From Trachythela sp. YZ-2020 (lineage: Eukaryota > Cnidaria > Anthozoa > Malacalcyonacea > Clavulariidae), in contig JADLSH010000249.1 of the NCBI GenBank assembly GCA_016169945.1, positions 1,736,001 to 1,800,000 of the forward strand: a stretch of 64,000 nucleotides of DNA, read 5' to 3'. The translations under genes and the position numbers were made by a program. Below are positions 30,120 to 44,211 of this stretch, in pieces; position 1 is the stretch's first letter; the number at the start of each line of letters is the position of its first letter. The notes below the pieces were generated by a model, which searched no databases, was not told the DNA's origin, and saw only the letters and a program-made list of their open reading frames with translations.

Positions 30120-33100
30120 CTAATGAATAAATTAAAAGTCCATATTTAATAAAATGAAGGAAATCTATTCATTTCTACCTCAATCTCGTCCAAAACCGGT
30201 CGCAGGTTATGGGCTGAATATCAGCCCATAATATTTAAGCCCACCTAAATTCCTTCTATGATGCATGTCAATACGCTGTTTTTCACATTTTAATATTTAA
30301 GGCCAGTTTTGCAAGATAAATAATCTTGAAATTTTTACAGAACCTACTAGGAAATTTGACATGATCCAAAACAGAAACTCTCCAGTCTTAGTGTGCTCAC
30401 GACTGTACGCGGAACACACTGTATCATTATGATTATTCAGCCACCTTTCATGCATCCAGTAAAGTAGAAAAGGAATATTAATCGGGGAAAATACAACATT
30501 AAATGCATGCTTGCGGACATTTTAGTTCGTGTTTGATGTGAGATGCACCAATGGGTAAATTTTGTGTATATGTAGCAATGGGTAAACGGCAATGGGTACA
30601 TTTTGTGTATATGTAGCAATGGGTAGCACATGAATAAAATCGAAATATCTTTAAAAGGTGTCTCACTCGTGTACGCGAAATGTCAATTTTTATTAACTTA
30701 TTTTATCAACAGGTTTAACTTATGAAACAATGGAGTACATCCATGTACGTGTTTAGGAATATTTTCTGCCCTAATGTTCGTCTCGATGCCACTACTTTCT
30801 GTTAGCATGGTAGACTTCCAGAGCCAGCCTCCTCCACAGGCCCGGCTGCATCATGGGGAGGTCACGTCGTTGGACACAAGATCTGCAGGGCCAGCGAAAT
30901 CTTGTAACTGAAAAAATTCATGATTTTGGCAATATATATACAATATACAGGGTGTCCCAAATCTTCTGCAACTGATTATAAGAAGTTTACTATTGGAATA
31001 TTTTTTGACCTATCAAAAGCTTTTCATAGTCTAAACTAAAATCATTTCATCGGTCTAGTTATAGATAAAATGTGTATCTTGATCTATAGCGCTTTTGATT
31101 GATTGTGAATGCTTCACAAAATAGCCAAATAACTAAAGTAGCCAAATAACGCCGCATTAATCTTAAATTTAATGCAAATATACATGGGTGTATCATGAGG
31201 GAGTCTAAATTCAAAATAGGCTTTATACTTTCCATTTTGGACTTCCTCTCCACTGACTAATTGTAATTTACGACATCGCTGTATTTTTAGGTCATTTATG
31301 TAAAAGCGGTAAATTTAATAAATTCATAGAGAATTCAAAAAGTTCATATATAGAATTTAACAAACATATCATTTTGAATTGGGTGATTAGCTTGAATTTT
31401 AGACGGCCACTGTTGAGATGACCATCTGAAGGCACGTGGCGAAAACCCAGTCCAGTGACGTCACTCACTACCAGATGTTTCACTAACAATAATTATGCAT
31501 AAATGTATCACTGTCTAGTAATAATTATGCATAAATTAGGAAATTTATATTACATGCACATGCAACATATTGTTATTTTAAAGTACTTTCTTCGTACTGT
31601 TTCATATTTTTTAAACAAGAAATATCTTTGTAATACAATCAAGTTTGGAACAACCGAAGAAGCGAAGAACGGCATATTTGTAGGCCAAAATGGCGGGCAG
31701 TCGCAACTTTACTAAGCGTAGTCACCTTAAAATGTTGAGAAGAACCTCCCTCTGGCTCTGAGAATGTATTTGTGAGCGCATTCTTCGCTCCTTCGGTTGT
31801 TCTATACGAATTTTCTCGTCAATTTTTGCTCCGATTTCGCCGTTCTTCGTTCAAAACAAACTTGATTATATTGCAAAAATATTTCGTGCAAAAACGGCAC
31901 GAAGAAAGTACTTGAAAGAAGCAATATTTCTCGTGTGGAAAATTCTCGCAATTGTTGTTTGTTTAATATCAGATGTTGAATGTGTAATATAAATTTCATA
32001 ATTTATGCATAATTATTGCTCTCAGCCAATCTTTCCATTAAAGATAATGTTATACTACAAAACATAGTGGGGGAATATTTTTGGGACACCCTAGCACAAT
32101 CTCCATAGCAAATACCAACCTGTAACACAATGTTTATAGCACCTTACTTCAAATTTTTAACCCTCTTTCAACAATTATTATAGTAATTATGTAGTAAGTT
32201 GTAGATTTTGCTGATTTAGTGTAGTTTCAAACAATTTCGTATTTGTGGTATTACTTGATTAAATTTTAAAATTTTTGCCATATAATATATACAGAAGAGG
32301 AATTATTAACAATTATTGGATGAGGCGGAGCAGGATATCGATAATTATTCAGACCAAGGTCAACGTTATCTGCCGAAGCGAAGCTGAGGCGGATAACGTT
32401 GACCGAGGTCTGAATAATTATCGATATCCTGCGTAAGCCGAATTCAATAATTGTTTTATTATTCATTTTGTAACGTGCATTGACGAATAGAACAAGCAAA
32501 TATTGAAAACAAAGATTTTATTACTGTTCATAAATATCAATACAGAAGAAATATGAGAATATTTCAAAAATACCTCTCTTGCCACACTTTTGTGCTTTTT
32601 TTGTGTTTGCCGAGTCTTTGTTTTCTACTATTTTCTCAAATTCTTCGTTTGAAAACGTTGCGAAACGAGCACTAGCCATTGTAAATATTAAAACTTGAAG
32701 ACAAAACAAACTTCAAAATTTCCCGCTTATTTGTAATTTTATGCGATATACCGCTGGAATATTCGGGGCGCCGTCCAATTATCTCTGCAGATTACTGTTT
32801 CCGCTGAAAAATAGCGCGGGCACCGGCAGATATCGATAATAATTCGCAAGTTTTTAGCCAATGAGAAAACGATAACACAGTACAATGAATAATAATGATA
32901 ATTATATGCTACGTAATTGTCTTAATAGCTAATAGAACAGTATTCTCTATTTCATTCTTAAATTTCCTACTTTTGTAAGCACATTGTAATTCATTTCAGT
33001 GCGAAAATGTGTGAATAAACAACAAATGATTTATCTATTTTCTTTGCATAATTTACTAGCGATCTTCTCAGGCAATCACATTACGACTTTCAACCAAAAT

Positions 33101-36100
33101 CGTATAGGTATAAATGACATTATTATACATTGTATTCACTACGTGTCTTCGGATTGGCTAATTGCTTACAGTTAAATATGGCAATCGCGCAACCTACAGA
33201 TAACTGAGTTATCTGCTAGCAGTCCGTACTTTTTAGCGAGCAGCAGCTTTACATACAAGAATAAAAACAACATTAATAAACGTTGTTTTTTTGAAGGTTT
33301 TTGCGTAAGAATACACTCTTTTGAAACTTTTATCAGAACTATAATAAGTAAATTAGGTTTCTAATATTTTGTCGTTCTTGTTTTAATTTTATAATTGGTT
33401 TTCACCCCAATATTTTAGAACTAAACGTTGTTTTGTGTAACAGAATTTAAATCGTTGTTTATCGAAGGAGTTTAATGACAATGCAATGTATAATGTAATA
33501 ATGAAACAATTATTGAATTCGCTTTTTTTTATATACGGAATTATCAAGGTCTCGGTAAGTGTTATCATTCTCAGCCTTCGGCTTCGCCTGATAACACTTA
33601 CCTTGATAATTCCGGATATCACAAAAACCTCATCCAATAATTGTTTATTAATTACAAGTTAATTAGAGCTATTTGAACCTTCTGTGCATTCTTGCACTAA
33701 TTTTAGTTCCCAAATAGCCTTTAACATTTAAAATTGCTTTAAACAGGCCCTCTATAGAAATTGTGAACTTCCCATGATGCATGGCTCCTGTGAAGAAGGC
33801 TAATTCAGATCGGCACGGGTGGCTTGGACACGAGAGTAGTCTTTACTTACTAATTTTCGTCGCCATATTCGTCATATTCCAGGACGGCTGTGACAATAAC
33901 GATAACTGCTGATAATCCTAGAAGGTAAAGGAGCCCCATGAAGAAAGAATACTAAGCTACAACTGAGGTGACAGGAAAATATAGGCCATGGGCTATTTGA
34001 AGTAGAAATCTCATCATCTTTGACAATTTTTTTTAGCATTATAGCAGTTGAAATTTTCAACAGAACGTTATAACGTTAGTTATAGTTCCTTGTAACATAC
34101 CCCATCCAGCAATAAGACACTTGATCATAAAGTAAAAATGGTCTCTTGGCAGAATTTTGACTAATTTGACAAAATGAAGATACATAGTATATGCTTCTAT
34201 AGCCATCCACATAAACACAGCTAAGACAAAGTAATGTAGAGCTATTGCTGCAACCCGACACGAGATAGTAGAGGAAGTCTTGGATCTCTCAGCAGCCACA
34301 ATGAAAACAACTAATGCCAGAGATAAGGCTATGCAGAAGTTGAGCAAGATCTGCATTGGAATTTTCGTTCGTAACTCTCTAAATTTAAAAGGAAATGAAG
34401 ATCATTTGGTAGCATACATTCAAATTGTATTAATGGAATAATGGCAAATAGCAATTTTCGTGTCGATAGATAAGAAATGTGTAGTGGAGATTGACTCTGA
34501 ATGATGCGCCCGGTTTTTTCTTATTTACCGGTTGCGAGGTCCGAAAAAGAAAAACTGTGCCCAAAGTCTTTCAAGAGCAAGGGGGCACAGTTTTTCCCAT
34601 CCGGACCGACGCTGCCGGTAAATAACGTGTTTATTTTTACCATCAGTGTGCAGTTGTGAAATTAAAGCAAGGGGACAAACAGTGTGACCATGCAGACATA
34701 GTAATTTAAATAACTTTGGCAATTTTTCGCATTTTTTAGTGTTTACTTAATTAGTACTTTTTTGAAAATTTGGTTGGGATTATTTACTCTTGTTTTCCAA
34801 TAATTTTCAATTCATATGGAGATATTTCACTATACAGGATGTATCATGTATCAAAAAAATGTAATCCAACTTCAGCATGTCTGTGTGCATTTGTTATTGT
34901 GTTTTTCGATAATGGGTTTACATAGGAACAACAATCAGGCTTTTAGCTGCCCAATGATACCTTTTTGCCATAATGGGAAATGACTAAGTATTAATCGAAA
35001 AAAAACTGTCGGTCGAAATCGCATTGGTGCAAAACCATTGAAAACAAATCCCATTTGGATCTCAAATTCATGAATCAGTTTTAATTTAAAAAGGCATATA
35101 TAATATATGAAGGTGTTAGTAGATGGAATACTCGAACGGAAATTTATATACATGCCTTTGCCTACCAGAGAAACGTAAAGGCGGTCTACGTAAGAAGGCC
35201 TGCAAGGGGTCAAAACTTGACCTAATATGCTGGCGTATATTAGTGCCCTTTAGTTGTTATTAATCAAATATCACATCAAGTAAAGTAAAGTATATTGATG
35301 ATTTCAATCGACATACGTTTTAATCGTGAACACTACGACATGAGTATAATGTGCGGGGAAGATATGCAGTATTTTTGTCATTCGTGTCGGAAAAAACAAA
35401 TATCAGTATCCCTGCCTGTACGATGTCCGCCATTTCCCTCCAAAGCTTTCTCTCGTGAATCTCGGTTTTTGAAGTCAGATGACCGTACATCGTACAGGCA
35501 GGGATACTCAGGGCAGATATCTACTAATTGATCTTCTAAAATTGCTTTGCCAACCAGTTCACTATGTTCACTATGCTCCGCCATATTGTTTTGGAGATAA
35601 CACGCATGCGCACTTCCTTTATTGTGAAGAACTGCTTGCTTTTGCTCTCCGCAAAATAGGAATTTTTGTCACGCGAAACAGAAAATATCAAACGTGTTTG
35701 ATATTTGTTTTTTCCGACATGTGTCGGAAAAAACAAATATCAGTATCCCTGCCTGTACGATATCCGCCATTTCCCTCCAAAGCTTTCTCTCGTGAATCTC
35801 GGTTTTTGAAGTCAGATGACCGTACATCGTACAGGCAGGGATACTCAGGGCAGATATCTACTAATTGATCTTCTAAAATTGCTTTGCCAACCAGTTCACT
35901 ATGTTCACTATGCTCCGCCATATTGTTTTGGAGATAACTCGCATGCGCACTTCCTTTATTGTGAAGAACTGCTTGCTTTTGCTCTCCGCAAAATAGGAAT
36001 TTTTGTCACGCGAACCAGAAAATATCAAACGCGTTTCATATTTGTTTTTTCCGACATCAATGACAAGAATACTGCATATCTTCCCCACACACAAGGATTG

Positions 36101-39100
36101 TCTCCTTACGCAATTTGTCACGAATGACATTTGACTATGCAAGTTGCGCTAGTGTGCGCCGTGCTTAAGATAAGTCTTCCCCTCTTGGGATTCTGCCTTT
36201 CATGTGTACAGTACTTGCAATTCGCAACGACATTATAGTAGGACACACAGCCGTGTTATGCACAATAACACGTAATTGTGAAGGAAAATAGCATGGGCTG
36301 CGTTCATATAATTATTAAGTTATTCAGAAGTAAGACTTGAAAAATATTTAGTGTTTTTCTGTAAATTTGTTTTACAAAACAAGACTCTGTGATTTAAAAT
36401 TGGGTTGTAAGTTGAAATATTGCTTCGCGGGTGAACATCATGCTGTATACTGTCGAGTGTTGTATATACATGTTTTTCGAAGATTTACACTGGTTTGCTT
36501 GCTTTTTCAGCTGTGGGAGCAGCATTTCTCATTCTCACTGGGGTTAGACATTGCACCATTTTTAGTAACACAACTTAAAGAAACAAACAAACAATAAATT
36601 ACATTTGAACTTACTTGAACAATAAAATCGTGATCATGGTTAAAATCAGTCCGCCCAAAGATATAAAGCAGCCAATATAACTAATAATACTCAGTACTTC
36701 CTCATGATCACCATCGATATGTTCCTTGATATAAACGTCCTAAAATGGAAATCACCTTTTTAAATGTCATTGGAAAATTTTCCAGTATGTCGTGAATTGA
36801 AACCTTGTGGTACAACACATACCCTTACCGTTAACATAGCAAAGTTTGTAAGATGAGAACAATGACAAGTAACAATTCCTTCTTTTGTTCCTTTGTAAGT
36901 ACAGCCAGTTTGTGACCAGTCGCCGACACCATTGTTTAACGAGAAATCCCAAAATACACACGCATCGGCCCACTTGTGTATCGGGCCATCTTTTAACTGT
37001 CGATATGTTGTTACAATTGGATCTTGCAAGTTAGTTAATTTTTGTCCTTTAATAGATCCAGATATCACCCAACTATTCAACTTATTAACCGTTTCTCCAC
37101 CAGTACTTTCTTCAATTTGGGACTGAAACAATCGTATCTTCCGGTAAATGACGAAAGCGATTCGTTGGTTTTTAGTTTTACTGTTAATGCCCAAATTGAC
37201 AAACAACGATTTTGGCATTGTTAACGAAATTTGAGAAATCATAGGCTGAACACTAAAATCATTGTTGTAAACAGATAAATTGTTTTCTCCGCTTCCTTTA
37301 CTATCACTCACAGATGCTGCGCTGTTGCCTTGGAATCTACTTTGGTTGACGTCTCGTGAATATACAGCGATGTTTTGTTCATTTTGTTGTACATTTCCGC
37401 CAGGATTTATAGCAACATTTAGAAGGTATTCTTCCATTACGGATAAAACTCTGAAAGAGATTGGTATATAAAGACATATAAGGGTTAAATTATGGTTAAA
37501 TTAACATATAAGGGTTAAATTATGTGGAAAAAAAAGCACAAACACGTTTATTTATTCCGCGAAAAATTTAGTCCATAAGCCCGGATCTTTATCAGATTAA
37601 ATAATACTGAAGATCCAAGCTGGAACGGATAGAACGCTTATTGCCTGCATGCAATCCCAAAAGGAACTTATTTTGTAACCAAGCTAGCAAAAACTGTGAA
37701 TATATGAAAAAGAAATTGGAAGAGGAGAGAAAAGCTTTGCCAACATGGAGAGAATAGTAGAGCAAGATATGAGAAGGTGAGGCATACGTGGAATGATAAA
37801 AAATTATAGGAGTAATACTAATAATAATAATTGACGGTTTATTGAGATATTTTCGCACCAAAGATAAATTGCAATATGATGTGCCCCATACCCACACCTA
37901 TCCCCATACTGGTATAAGCAGTACTGAACAGGAAGGGGAGGGGGAAAGGATTTTGAAAATTTCCCCCAAAACCTATACATTTATTTTAGAAGTTTACAGT
38001 CAATATTACAGGATTGTAGAACTAAGACTAGACATAATTTATTTTCTTTTGTTAATTAATAGACATACGCTAGATCGAGGCCACGACGTGTACAACACCA
38101 TTACTATAGGTCTATTGTACATTACTTGGCTTGTACCTTGCAGACGTATTTTCAGTTTTCTGACTTCGAGAAAGAATGCCAGGATCGCAATTTAAGAAGT
38201 TGTCAACAGCTTTAATGACATTCGTACCGGTCTAGAAAAAGAAATGAGGATTTACTACATGTTCAATTGTCATTGTATTCATTTGCATGCTCCGTTTAAT
38301 ACAGAAACACATGCTGTATATTCTTTACCTTGTAATAACTGTAAGAGAATATCTTGGTTAGTCAAAACGTGAATTTGGCACACGTTTAAGGGATCAGTAA
38401 AATACCGTTTCATTTTTAGACAGACGGCGGATGTCACACTATTTCACATTTCCTCGCGTGGGATAATTCACGAATAATAATCACCAGCAATCGTCATGGC
38501 GAAGGGGGCTTGAAAGTGTGAAAAGTATATCTAAATAATCATGCTTTGAATAGGAATGACGGTAGTTATCTTCCACAAGAGCATCTCCACCTTGCTGACC
38601 ATTGATGTTGTCCAATGGATGACGAAGGCATTAGACTGAAGAGTCGAAACGTTTGGTCGTAATTACAGCTTTCTTCTTCCAATTGCAAATCCCAAACATT
38701 TTCACACTTTCCCGTTTAAAACTACTTGGGGCGGTTGAAGTTATAATTTGTAAAATTGATCTGATCAGAAGCGACACCTATATGAAGCAATTTTAGCTTC
38801 AATAAGGTCCCCAAGAAGATATTTAAGTCACACTTATGTTAACTGCTTGCGTCGTCGTCTATCATGAACTTAGTAAGGATTTATAATTATATTGTTTTAA
38901 TATTCACCTCATTGGATACGTTTCTTTGTCCAACGATATTTTCGAAAATTAGAACAGTAAACAAAACATCATCTTTTCCAAAATTCTCGGAATAATTTGT
39001 TAAGTTCACCAGTCGGAGACTCGCATGAAGTGTCGATGTATTATTCTCTTTTATATCCTAAAACAACATTAAGCATTGATTTCATTGATTTTTAATTACA

Positions 39101-41196
39101 ATATCGAAAAATCCTGAATTTCCGAAGGCTTTACTTATGTTAATGTTGCACAGAAATTTTTGTATTTTCAGAAAAGTAGTCAATAGAATCAGAACATGCC
39201 AGCGTATGATGCCAGAGCCAACTGTAACCAAACGCCCTGATTGGCGAAAAAGATTGAACCAATCGGAAACGAGTGTCGAGTAAAACTGGTGAAAATAGTA
39301 TTAAGACGGAAATTGAATTCAAAAATCAGTTTCAACCTCACCGATTGATGATATTTAATAATCTTAATATTTTTCATTCACGTGGTTATATTTATCATAT
39401 ACTATCTAGAAAACTATTGATTCATTCTATAGCTGGTATAGAGAATGGACAAAGCGTCTGTGATTTCGGAGTAATTATACACTCGGTATATATATTTTGA
39501 TGCGAAAAAGATTGAACCAATCAGAAACGAGTAAAACTGGTGAAAATGATATTAGGACTGAAAATGATGGAATTCAAAAATCAGTTTCAACCTCACCGGA
39601 TTGATGCTATTTGATAATTTAAATAATTTTTATCCACGTGGTTATATTTATTATAAACCAACTTTCTAGAAAACTATTGATTCATTCTATACCTGGTAGA
39701 GAATGGACAAACTGCTTCTGATTTCGGAGTTATTGTTCTCTCGGTATTTACATTGTGGAGTGTCAGGTTCAAGCCAATATGGACTTTGACAAGCAGCATC
39801 GTTGCATTGACAATATCGACTCGCTCTAAACCCGAATGGAGATTTACCAGTTGGGTAACGATTGTTTTCTCCATAAGGACAGTTTGTAAATATCAAACGG
39901 TTGCCTGCCGTTACGTTCCAAAAGAATATTCCTTGTGTAATCGTTTCTCCAGTTGTTTCTTCTGGACATGCTCCTGTTTCGATAATGAACATAATGAACG
40001 TAAATAATAAATGAAACGAAGTCTGTTGGAATGAGTTTCAGTACAAAGAATTTAATTACGAAATATTTTTGTATGATCGAACACGAAGTGTCCACAATCG
40101 GAAATTTTTATCGTTTAATAAACAGACCAATCCCCTCGTCTTTTGAATTTTGTTCATTTGTACTGTTCTACTGCGCAAATTCCTAATGAACACACATCAA
40201 AACATTCAACACGTTCTTGGGTTAGTATGGCTGGGGGGTAACGACCCTTCATATGATATATAGAATTAAAATGTTCTAAAACAATTTTGCCCAGTAAAGG
40301 TGAGGGCAAAATTACGCCATTACCTACAAAAACTAGGCAATTTACAACAATATTATATGGATGCAGACATGGGGAGGAGGTGGGTTATTAATAGTTACTG
40401 TTGACTTGACAGTAGACTGAACTGATGCGACAGATTCGAACCGCAGACAATATAATTATAACCCCTTTTGCAATTATTAGTTACTGGGCACTGCATGTGC
40501 CCTGGCAACTATAGGTTTGCCCTTCGGTGATTCTCGGATCTCCAAATTTCGTTGGTCACCCGGCCATGGATCCTGGGCACTAGCTTTTTATCACAACACT
40601 ACAGAATTGACCTTGTTTTAAAACGCTTGAATTGATCTACTAAACGGCCGCCCGTTGAGATACAACATCATAAATTTTACATTGGCTTTGCTCAGTAGCG
40701 CTTATTGCGTTATGTTATAATTGATAAAAATCGTAGCATTAGACGGCGCTTTCGAAGCGTTTTCATTTGTTGTGCCTTAGACATAAATTATGTGTACGTA
40801 TATGAAGCATGTATATAGAACATATATAGTGACTAGTTTCGCAGATAAAACGAGAAAAGAACTCCATAAGATTTTCGAACAATTTGACCTAAAAATCCCA
40901 GCTAAGACAAACCTAAAGATAGTAAACTTTCTAGATGTTACTTTCAACCTTAATACTGGAAAATACAAATCATATAGGAAGCCCAATGATGATCCATTAT
41001 ACATAAATAGACATTCAAACCAACCACCATGCATCACAAAGCAGCTAACAGCATCAATCAACAAGCGCATTTCACTCCTGTTTTCTGACGAGGACACATT
41101 TCTAGAATCTGCACCTATTTATCAGAATGCACTAAGGCATGGTAATTTCAACCACACACTAGCTACATGCATCAACAACCACAACAACAACCACCA

Positions 41197-41229
<33 letters not shown>

Positions 41230-44164
41230 GAACGACAACGACAACGACAAAAACGCAAAAATATGGACCGAAACATAATTTGGTTCAATCCTCCATTTAG
41301 TATGAGTGTCAGAAACGATATAGACCCATTGCACTGACGTCACAAATCCTCAAAGTGTCCTCCAGATGCCCCCTAAATTTATTAAATAAAAAAAAATAAT
41401 ACTAAAAAGTATTAAAGTTTTACCAAATTTGCTCTGTTTGCAAAATTTATATTTAATATGCATAGATAATTGCTAATTAATTGTCCTCCAGTTGCATACG
41501 TCACTGGCGATGTGACGTCATATGCAATGGGTCTATAGGACGCAATTTCCTCAGCTTAATTGACAAGCATTTTCCACCTAACCACAAACTACATAAAAGT
41601 TTTAACAAGAACACAGTTAAGGTCAGCTATAGTTGCATGGACAATGTCAAGTCCATAATCACTAGGCGCAATGCACGCATAATTGAGGAAAACCAGCCAC
41701 AGACACTTAGCAATGACGCAAACAGTTGCAATTGCAGAGATGAGAACGCATGCCCACTTCAGAAACAATGCGCGACCAAGGACATGGTATACAAGGCAAC
41801 TGTCACCACAAGCAACACGAACAGCACTAAACACTACATTGGCATGACTGCAAGCACACTTATAGAGCGATACCGTAAACACATTAAATCTTTTCAACAC
41901 AAATGACATTGAACTTTCGAAATACATTTGGAAATTGAAAGAAAATAAACAAGATTTCACCATAACGTGGTCAATCATAAAGAACGCTGTTTCGTATACG
42001 GGCGGATAAAAAGGATGCAATTTATATTTGGAAGAAATCTATGTATCATGAAAGAAGACAAACAATTTTTACTGAACAAAAGATCGGAAATAGTTTCAAC
42101 ATGCAGACACAAAAGCAGATTTCAAATAAACAACCGACAAAAGTAAAGGAATGTATGGAATGTTTGAACGTCCACACGCCCGCAAGAAAATCTTTTCGAA
42201 ATCCCTCGCCACTTGATGATCGCTTATTGCGGGAAACAGGCTGTAGTGGATACCTTGAGGTAAGCGAAAACTATTATATAGCCTATATATATCAAATATC
42301 ACGTATTTTAAACATATATTTGTAATGTATTATCTAGATTGTAATTAGTTTGCACGTAATTCAGTCCACGGACTGCGATGCGTAATTATCAATCAATAAA
42401 GTATTATCAATCAATTATCATCTTTGCATAGTCTATAATCTCAAATGTCTCAATTCATACAGTTACACACGGTACAACTCGAGTAAACATCTGCCCATGC
42501 ACAGATAGGTCATGTACGCAATTGGGATATGTGTAAACAATTTTCGCAATTGTTACATCTCGTATCCATATCTTCAGCCGAATGTGAATCCTCAGTCTGT
42601 GTATCGTCTTGCCGTGACTCATTCTCACCCGTGTATCAAGTGGCCCATTTCCGACTCGCGCTTTTGTTGAATTGGGCTTTACCGCGCGTTTAAATAATTC
42701 AAGTCTTCTTGTAGCAAGTTACATTCGTCGACTCAGTACTTCATGTTACAATAACTTTTTCGGAGTAAATTGTTTGCTTCAAATGGGCGAGGGGATTCTG
42801 CATGTGTAAAAGATCTCTCCCTCACAAGGATAATAGACGGGCTGAAAATCTCTAAACAGAAAGCATACAAATTATTGTGTTCGTTGACTTTTCGAAAGCC
42901 TTCGACAGCGTTAAGCGGAAAGCTATGCTGCATACTCTCCTGAACTAGTACTGTGGGATTCCTGAAGAAATTGTTAATGCATTTGCAGTCATTTGTATGA
43001 AAACCAACTACATTCATGCAAACTAAGGACAGACCAACGAAAGAGTTTTTCATGACAGCTGGGATACTACAAGGAGATTGATTAGCTCCTTATCTTTTTG
43101 TATTCGTTGTTGACTACATTATTAGGCAGTCGACAGTGGACACCTCAAAATGACAAAGTTTAAAGTATCAACATCAAGCCTAACAAGACACGCAGAGGGA
43201 AAGGCAAGTATCTAACTGATCTTGATTATGCAGATGACATAGCATTAACAGCTACGCTATTAGAAAATGCACAAGATCTGTTGCTAGCTCTGGAAGATGC
43301 TTCGGCGAAAGTGGGTCTCTTTCTCAATGCCAAGAAGACAGAATCCATGACTGTAAATGGAGATAGGAATCACCAGGCTATTTTCCCCGTGCAAACGGCG
43401 CGTAAGTGCCGTCCAGGCGTTAGCTCGGGACGATGGTACTAATTCTGCTCTGCTATTTACACCCGTGAATAGGAGTGCTAGCCGATTTCAAAGTTCATCA
43501 ATGATCGCGAACGCATGGTTATGGCTTACCGTTCATGGATGGACCACCCACTGATCTCAAATATATGACGGATTGTCAGGAGTGGAATGAACAAACGTTT
43601 TCAAACTTTTAATGTATTTTTAAGACATAATTTTAAGACATAATTTGATGGAAGAGCCGTGACACGAAATTTTTCGCTTTTATTCTACACAAAGGATAAG
43701 AAGAGATATATCATATATGATCGATATTCGTAAAATACAGTCGAATCTGTATTAAGCGGCCATCCTGTATTAAACGGCCAGTTATTGAAGTCCCGATTGT
43801 TTACTCAGTAATATTCTGTAAACACTACCTCTATTAAACGGCCACCTCTAGTAAGCGACCGCGGCCACTTGTTCGTAGTCCCACTGAACGGATTAACCTG
43901 TACTAAACGGCCAGACATGAGGATGAGGATGAGGATGAGGATGAGGATAAGGATGAGGATGAGGATGAGGATGAGGATGAGGATGAGGATGAGGATGAGG
44001 ATGAGGATGAGGATGAGGATGAGGATGAGGATGAGGATGAGGATGAGGATGAGGATGAGGATGAGGATGAGGATGAGGATGAGGATGAGGATGAGGATGA
44101 GGATGAGGATGAGGATGATAATGATAATGATGAGGATGAGGTGATGATGATGAGGATGAGGATG

Positions 44165-44211
<47 letters not shown>

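Larger units (their letters stand above)
40790..42330 (+). mobile_element. Penelope-like element, 3' part (RT end, GIY-YIG, hammerhead)
   Basis: Reading frames on the plus strand give the C-terminal part of a PLE reverse transcriptase ('KTNLKIVNFLDVTFNL', 'YRKPNDDPLYINRHSNQPP', 'KRISLLFSDEDTF'), an AAC-GAC microsatellite, then 'IWFNPPFS', 'NFLSLIDKHFP', and the GIY-YIG endonuclease ('VYKATVTTS', 'KHYIGMTASTLIERYRKHI'). After a frameshift the frame ends with 'TITWSIIKNA' and 'KRCNLYLEE'. A hammerhead-like fold follows at 42209-42249. The gene is interrupted by a MITE at 41323-41533. 5' part missing; lies in an intron of the receptor gene, antisense to it. Confidence 0.85.

Noticed and set aside
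35295..36142. Repeated ORFs of 66-129 codons on both strands
   Set aside because: They repeat with the 337-bp unit of an inverted-repeat element, overlap on both strands and show no domain.
38630..38665. CTGAAGA followed closely by GAAAC, hammerhead-like
   Set aside because: Only three bases separate the two boxes, so stem II cannot form; probably the end of a LINE or PLE but not a ribozyme.
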